NCBI RefSeq assembly: GCF_020520425.1
Contig: NC_079492.1
Span: 105,559,157-105,623,156, forward strand
DNA from: Spinacia oleracea
Lineage: Eukaryota > Streptophyta > Magnoliopsida > Caryophyllales > Amaranthaceae
Direction of reading: 5' to 3'
DNA: 64,000 nt
Shown one piece after another: positions 58,654 through 64,000 of the stretch. Position 1 is the first letter of the stretch. Every line of letters begins with the position of its first letter. Both the position numbers and the translations under genes were made by a program. Under the pieces are notes generated by a model. The model ran no database searches. It was not told the DNA's origin and saw only the letters and a list, made by a program, of their open reading frames with translations.

Positions 58654-60380
58654 TTTGATAAAATCCAAAAATGAAAATGCACCTGAACATAACGTCTAGC
58701 AGCATCACTTGGTTCTGATTCACAATCCTCGGCACACACATTCCTGCAGCACAAAAAAGTCAATTATGCATATAGAATCAGGAATCTTCGTATTGGTTAC
58801 AAAGAGTCAAAGACTGCTTAAAAAAGCAAACAAGAAAATAGTGTTCACGGTACTCTAAGGAGCAGTTGGTCTGTTTTCATAAAATAGTTGAGTATGACAC
58901 TGGCATTTGGCACCTATAAAACAACAATAAAGTTTGGACACTTCTCAATTATGCCAAGGTTTCCATTAATAGAAATAGGAGAAGGAATGTGAAAACACAA
59001 ACAGAACAAATAATAGAATTGGGTTGAGAGATCCGGAAAAGAAAAGATGACTATGAAAGCCAAACCCAAGGATTTAGTGAACAGAAACAAAGGTTTGAGT
59101 CCATGCTTAGAAAGCCACTTTCTGAAAGTTGCCTTATAAACAATGACGATAAGCTTAATCCAAAATTAAAAATTACGATATTGCTTAATCTCAAAACATG
59201 TCATCTAACTTTTGGTTGCTCCACTCCTTGTTGCTGTAAACATGATGATAAGCTGATATAGATATAGATTTAAGCCTATTTCTGGTTGGAAGGAAAACTT
59301 GATCTCATGTACGGTGACTCTCACAGCTGTTCCAGGGCTCACTATAGATTTTAAACCTCGGCTTCTTTAAGACCCGACAAATCAAAATGCCATAAAGGAA
59401 TCTAACAGAAAACTCACCTTGAAGGCTGGCTCAAGGGAAAAGACAATCCAGGGGCAAACCTAGGAGCATATGTTAAGAAAAAATAACTCCTTGTTGTCTT
59501 TCGAAGATGATTAATTGTATGTTAAAAATATTTCTCTAGTCTCATACAATGCTGTCAAAAAAACAAATGTATAGGAGCATATGTTTGATTTTTGTATCCA
59601 TTAATCAACTCCTTGTATACTTTCATGATCTGTGGGAACAATACTCAGAATACAATTAATCAACGAAGGGCTAGCTTTTCTGCGGCGACAGATTAGAGTC
59701 ACCAGAATTTGCACAATTTTCTTAAGAATTCTGAAGACGACAATCATAATAGAAAACAAAATTCAAGTCCTCAATGTAATTTATCTGTGAATTAGAGGAC
59801 CCTAAGTGAAAAACCTAAATTAGGGAATTGCTTGACTAACTAATTGCATCAACAACTAAATTTGAGAACCCTAACTCGCAAAAGTCACTCGAAAATTTCC
59901 CATTATTCATCCCCCAGTAACCTAATATTCCCAAAATCAACACATCAATTCTTTAATATCAAAATATATGCGGAAGTGATCAAAAAAATGCAAAAATCAA
60001 CTAAATTATTCAACAAAATATAGCATAAAAGTTATTGAAACATCAGAAATTGGAACACTAATTAGCCGAAAGAAAACACAATAGAACAGCTAACCTTGAG
60101 TACAGTTTCGGGAGAGGCGGTTGTTACTTGAAACGGAAAGAACTTCTTGCTTTCGAAGATGATTGGATGAAGATAATGCCCACTTAGGGTAAAGACTCAA
60201 ATTTAAGGTTTGTTCTTACCTTAAAGCTCATCTCACATTTCTGTACTTTGATGGAGAGCAAGAAAGATGATGCTGCTATTAATGTTTGTCTTCTCTTATC
60301 TCCATTCGAATCCGAGAGTGAAGTTGTTCATGATACTCATCGCCATTGAGGTATCATCCCCAAAAAGAAGAACATGAGAG
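58654..60380 (-). other. Exon-like scraps, no gene established
   Basis: On the minus strand an acceptor TGCAG at about 58744 is followed by an open segment NVCAEDCESEPSDAARRYVQ and a donor CAG/GTGCAT near 58682. Other splice-like edges occur at about 59419 (CAAG/GTGAGT), 60093 (CAAG/GTTAGC) and 60218 (TAAG/GTAAGA). Frames between them do not add up to a protein that I recognise. It could be a non-coding transcript, a captured gene or an old pseudogene. Confidence 0.3.
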
Positions 60381-60927
60381 AAGGAAGGAGGAAGGAGAAA
60401 CAACAGGAGAGAGATTTTAGAATTTACCCCAACCTTTTTTTTTTAATTAACTAAATCATTGAAGTTTTTTCAGAAAAATAATAAATGCTTTTATGAAACA
60501 ATTTCAGTTCTCCTTCCAACCAAAAACTACAGTACAAAATACTTGTATTGCTTTGCTAACCCATTCTAAAAACTGCAAGCATGTGTGAGAACAAACACCT
60601 AAGATCTAACTATCTCATATGGAGTAGTAGAAGTATAACAATACGAAGCCAACGAAAATTCACAAAAAGAAACAGTCTGCAAATTTCATGTTACAATATC
60701 TACATTCCACACTTCAGGCATCCGGTTATCATTGCGTCGACATTTTCTGATACACAAGTGTTTTGTTTCATATCAGAACAAATTACAAGCTTCCGCGAAT
60801 TAGCTCCACCCAACTCATTGTTAGTAAACTAAACCTTTAGAAAATGTCATCTTGCAGCATTCCCCAAGTACATGTGCAGTTTTTCAGCCTTGAGGACCAT
60901 CACCCATGAGGTGCGCTGCATTAAGAT
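60381..60927 (-). other. 3' flank and likely 3' untranslated region of the second GRAS gene
   Basis: Non-coding sequence directly after the stop at 60928. I cannot place the poly(A) site with confidence. Confidence 0.5.
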
Positions 60928-63162
60928 CTAGGCCATAACCCATGCAGAGATGGCATGGGTTATCCGCCCCTTCCATCCGTGCAATGTCCAATGCCCATCA
61001 ACATCAATGACAAAGTCTCGGTGGTAATTTCCCTTGACCTTGCACCTCAGCATGTTGATGATCTCCTGATTTAACGGCATTTGCCTAAACCCCGTCCTGT
61101 TAAGCCTGACTTGCCACTGCTTATATGTCTCTGGCCTTTCAACTCTCTCTGTGCCCTCACAAGCGACAACATTCATGATCTCCCTGCCATAAAACTCTTT
61201 CTCGAACATCAATCTCTCAGAATCCTCCCGGGAGGCATTGGTATCAAACATATCAAATAAGGTGGAGTAATGAAACAGGGCCTCTCTGAAACGTGTGACG
61301 AAAAAAGGAGCATTGTAAGATCCATTCACAACACCATGCACAAAGACGTTAGGTTTTATCTTCCTCACCAAGTTCAGAACTGCATTCCTCGGACTATCCA
61401 CTACTATTGTCTCATCAAGGAGGTTCTTGAACCTGTATAGACAGTTAACTGCAACTACCTCATCACTTTCTATCTTCAAGTCCTCAACTCTTATTGTTTC
61501 CCATTTTTGTGCAACAGCATGATACTCAAAAGGGACTTTAAACCGTTCACAATATTTTGCCAAGCGACGTCCTGTTGCCTCAACCCTTTCGGCTGGCCGA
61601 AACCCAGGCTGGGGAAGATCAATCCCAGTAATACAAAGTTTTGGGGGACCACCATCTCGCTCTGACAGGCGTTCAATAAGGGCAGGCCATTGGAATCCAT
61701 AGAGGATGCCAAAATCTATGACATGAAGCTTTGCAGCTTTATTGGCTTCATTAAAAATTGTATGATTTGCAAAGCCAATAGAGATCTTCTTCGACGGGCA
61801 TGTGCGAATGAAGAACTGATATGCTTTCAGCATATCAGCAGCTGATGTTTTCTTGGAATTCAGGGCAGTATAAATCTGTGACCCAGTTCCAGCCAAGCGG
61901 GCCTCAAGAGCATTAGCAAAATAATGAGCCAACCTTTGTGATCCATCCCCTCCAGCAAATGAGTGCTCCCTAATCTGCTTCAGCAATTCATCAGCAATTC
62001 TACGATCATCCGATGCAGTAGATTGCGCACAGAGGATTAATAGAGTCCTTAGATCAACCATAGTTTTATTACTACCTTGTTTCCTAGGTCGACCCTTTCC
62101 TCCCTGCTGTCCCTGTGATTGGCTAGCCTGTGATGGTAATCCCTTCTCAGAGTCCAAAGGGATGGCACAATCGTGCTTAGGGTGAGAACATAACAAAACC
62201 CTATCAAACATTTCAGACAACTCCGCCTCTTCAATAGAAACAGCTGACTGCTTGCTATTCCTGCCTTCCTCAAAACCCTCGTCCTCACGATAATGAATCT
62301 TACTTCCCCTTGATTCATCAGGAGATTCACCCTTCTCCTTCTTAACAGCCACGGTTGAAGCATCCTGCTTTGTCTCACTAGGAAAATTGATGTTCTCCAG
62401 ATCAATGGCGATATTATTGTTCTTTGGAAGGAACTTACTAGCCTCCTCCATTCCCTTCTGAAACTGAATTATGGACTCTTTCTGGCTAAAAAAATTCATA
62501 TCCATTGGCAAATCAAGACCGGAAGGAAATGAACCATTAGAAGTACTGCCACTAAAGGAACTGAACGGACCAAATGACCACTGAGAAATGGTTGGTGTCT
62601 GGGAATATGATTGAATTGGAGGAGCTTGAGTTACCAAGGGCTTACTATGATCACTCAAATCAGCAACCACTGTAGGATCCACAGAATTGGTTGAATTTGA
62701 ACTAGAACTACAAGTGCTGCCACTAGAATCACTAGGTGAGCTCCATGACCGGTCATCCGGGCTATCTACAGTATGGTCAGTGAGAGGGTATTTCTTGCCC
62801 AATGCATCATAAAAAGGTTTTTCAGTAGCTTGTAGAGCTAAAGGATCATGGAACATACACGGTTTCTGCTCCATGTCCTCTTCCATAAGCATTTGGCTAA
62901 TGTATTTAAGAACATCATCCGAATCGCTATCATCTGATAATTCAACCCCTTGGCTCGCCCCCAAGAACGAGCTCACCTCGGGCACATCCGGGTAATCTAA
63001 AGGGCTTGGGAGGTTCAAGGAAGTGAGGTCTTGAGAAGGGTCTTTGTAATTGAACAAATTGGCATAATTTATTGACTCATCATAACCTGGGGACAGGCTT
63101 CCATTCACAGGCTGGTTCCCATTTACAAAATTTTCAGAAATTTCCCCAAATTGGGAACCCAT
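60928..63162 (-). CDS. GRAS-family protein, LISCL (SCL14/SCL33-like)
   Basis: A single frame of 744 codons, intron-less. The N-terminal half (1 to about 367) is acidic and Ser-rich and carries the LISCL hallmark YISQMLMEEDMEQKPCMFHD followed by PLALQATEKPFYDALGKKYP (residues about 86-125). A second conserved piece is FDRVLLCSHPKHDC. A basic GKGRPRKQGSNK stretch precedes the domain and may direct nuclear import. The GRAS domain (about 368-744) is complete: LHRI (VDLRTLLILCAQS), VHIID as LHVIDFGILYGFQWP, LHRII (FRPAERVEATGRRLAKY), PFYRE (VPFEYHA ... VAVNCLYR, SPRNAVLN) and SAW ending GWKGRITHAISAW. SCL14-type proteins are nuclear co-activators that bind TGA factors and raise expression of detoxification genes; that role is known for the family and inferred here. 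The start at 63162 gives MGSQFGEISENF, in line with family N-termini. Confidence 0.97.
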   Translation of the reverse strand: MGSQFGEISENFVNGNQPVNGSLSPGYDESINYANLFNYKDPSQDLTSLNLPSPLDYPDVPEVSSFLGASQGVELSDDSDSDDVLKYISQMLMEEDMEQKPCMFHDPLALQATEKPFYDALGKKYPLTDHTVDSPDDRSWSSPSDSSGSTCSSSSNSTNSVDPTVVADLSDHSKPLVTQAPPIQSYSQTPTISQWSFGPFSSFSGSTSNGSFPSGLDLPMDMNFFSQKESIIQFQKGMEEASKFLPKNNNIAIDLENINFPSETKQDASTVAVKKEKGESPDESRGSKIHYREDEGFEEGRNSKQSAVSIEEAELSEMFDRVLLCSHPKHDCAIPLDSEKGLPSQASQSQGQQGGKGRPRKQGSNKTMVDLRTLLILCAQSTASDDRRIADELLKQIREHSFAGGDGSQRLAHYFANALEARLAGTGSQIYTALNSKKTSAADMLKAYQFFIRTCPSKKISIGFANHTIFNEANKAAKLHVIDFGILYGFQWPALIERLSERDGGPPKLCITGIDLPQPGFRPAERVEATGRRLAKYCERFKVPFEYHAVAQKWETIRVEDLKIESDEVVAVNCLYRFKNLLDETIVVDSPRNAVLNLVRKIKPNVFVHGVVNGSYNAPFFVTRFREALFHYSTLFDMFDTNASREDSERLMFEKEFYGREIMNVVACEGTERVERPETYKQWQVRLNRTGFRQMPLNQEIINMLRCKVKGNYHRDFVIDVDGHWTLHGWKGRITHAISAWVMA

Positions 63163-64000
63163 GACTTTTGTTCTTGATTTAAATTCTCAAAAACCCTAAA
63201 CCAATTGATGATCAATAGAAACAGGACAAATTCAAAACCCTGCCCATCAAAGGCTAAAACCCCGAGTCAAAAAAAACTAACTTTCTCAAACAATCAACAT
63301 AAATAAGCAAAACCCAGTTCAAAACTAAGGTGGGAGATGAATAAAATAGATGCAAATTGAATAATAAATAATAATGATGACAAAGCAAAGTGAGATGAAA
63401 TTAAGATTACCTTGTAAGAAGAAGGAAAGAAGAAGACGATGAGAAATAAAGGGAGGCAGTGAAACCAATTGGTAGGCGAAAGTGAAGTTAAAATAAATAA
63501 ATAAATAAATAGAAGAGGAAGATGATGTACTCCGTACTATGTATCAGTATCAGCCGCCTTTGTGATTAGGAAGAAATTTCAAAGCAGCAGAGAATTGAAA
63601 GGGAAAGATGGTGGGTCTGTTCATTTCACGAGCATCATCTCACACCTTATCTTTTTTACCTCTCCGAAGTCCGAACTCCTTTAGTCCTAACTTTTTGTTC
63701 TTGTATTCACAAATTCTTATTTACACGGGATATACGATAAATATTGTTCGCAAAAGTTAAAGTTAACGTAAAATACTTAAAAGTTACTCTTTTATAGATA
63801 AAAGTTATCTATTTTTTTTAGTAATAATAATGTTTATTTTAATTTTAATTAAAAAAAATCTTCAAAATCACTTATAATGTATAAAATTAATTATTTAACC
63901 CTTTAAAATATTTATCTATCAATTTTGTTTTAATAATATAAAAGTTAGAGAAAATTGGGTAAAAGTTAGAGAAAACTGGGTAAAAGTTATGCTGGTGCAC
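63163..64000 (-). promoter_or_regulatory. 5' leader with probable intron, and promoter region of the second GRAS gene
   Basis: On the minus strand a strong donor TTACAAG/GTAATC is at 63410. Acceptor-like AG dinucleotides lie just upstream of the ATG (about 63170-63190), so a 5' untranslated intron of about 220-240 bp is likely, as in many LISCL genes. The putative first exon (63411 to about 63600) contains GAAGA-rich and AAAT-repeat sequence (ATAA repeats at 63492-63511 on the plus strand). Beyond 63700 the sequence is AT-rich without recognised features; AAAGTTAGAGAAAA is repeated at 63940-63955 and 63961-63976. Confidence 0.55.

Overview
This is a repeat-rich stretch of a dicot nuclear genome. 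The base composition is AT-rich, there are many nested plant transposons (Ty1/copia, Ty3/gypsy, Helitron, CACTA, hAT, Mutator-like, Stowaway and Tourist MITEs, SINE), a nuclear tRNA-Pro and two plant-specific GRAS genes. Several repeats feel like Amaranthaceae (spinach, beet, quinoa), but that placement is an impression from repeat style, not a demonstration.

Only three loci look functional: two intron-less GRAS-domain genes of the SCL9/14/33 (LISCL) type, both on the minus strand (32140-34347 and 60928-63162), and a tRNA-Pro(AGG) at 42019-42090. The GRAS genes lie 26.6 kb apart in the same orientation and are most simply read as an old tandem pair pushed apart by transposons.

Region 1-21.1 kb: a LINE ORF1-like DUF4283/zinc-knuckle pseudogene is split by copia element A (minus, 831-10207) and cut at its upstream side by copia element B (plus, 10615-21071). 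Element B has the order LTR-internal-LTR-partial internal, a recombination product. Region 21-25.8 kb: small DNA transposons, namely a CACTA miniature (21549-21827), a palindromic MITE, an hAT element packed with TCGGGT-type repeats (23103-23982) and a short Helitron (24366-25011). Region 25.8-31 kb: young copia element C with near-identical LTRs, a perfect 5-bp target duplication, unusual TA...CA termini and two frameshifts. Region 31-42 kb: a Tourist-like MITE, an array of TATGACG units just 3' of the first GRAS gene, that gene, a Stowaway and a second Tourist-like MITE, a Stowaway element split by a head-to-tail Helitron array (36511-38435), and a chimeric copia remnant. Region 42-48 kb: the tRNA, then a 4-kb Mutator-like element with 9-bp target duplications holding a GRF-type zinc-finger ORF that is interrupted by a 2.9-kb solo LTR. 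Region 48-54 kb: a Helitron helicase relic interrupted by a 3'-truncated Tat/Athila-type element. Region 54-60 kb: an intron-bearing fragment of an NADH-dependent glutamate synthase gene (pseudogene, minus), a SINE and a 350-bp insert bounded by 24-bp direct repeats. The window ends with the second GRAS gene and its upstream region.

No operon-like or CRISPR-like structure is present. The biology visible here is (i) stress or development regulation by LISCL GRAS co-activators and (ii) a layered history of transposition, with boundaries often definable from target duplications.
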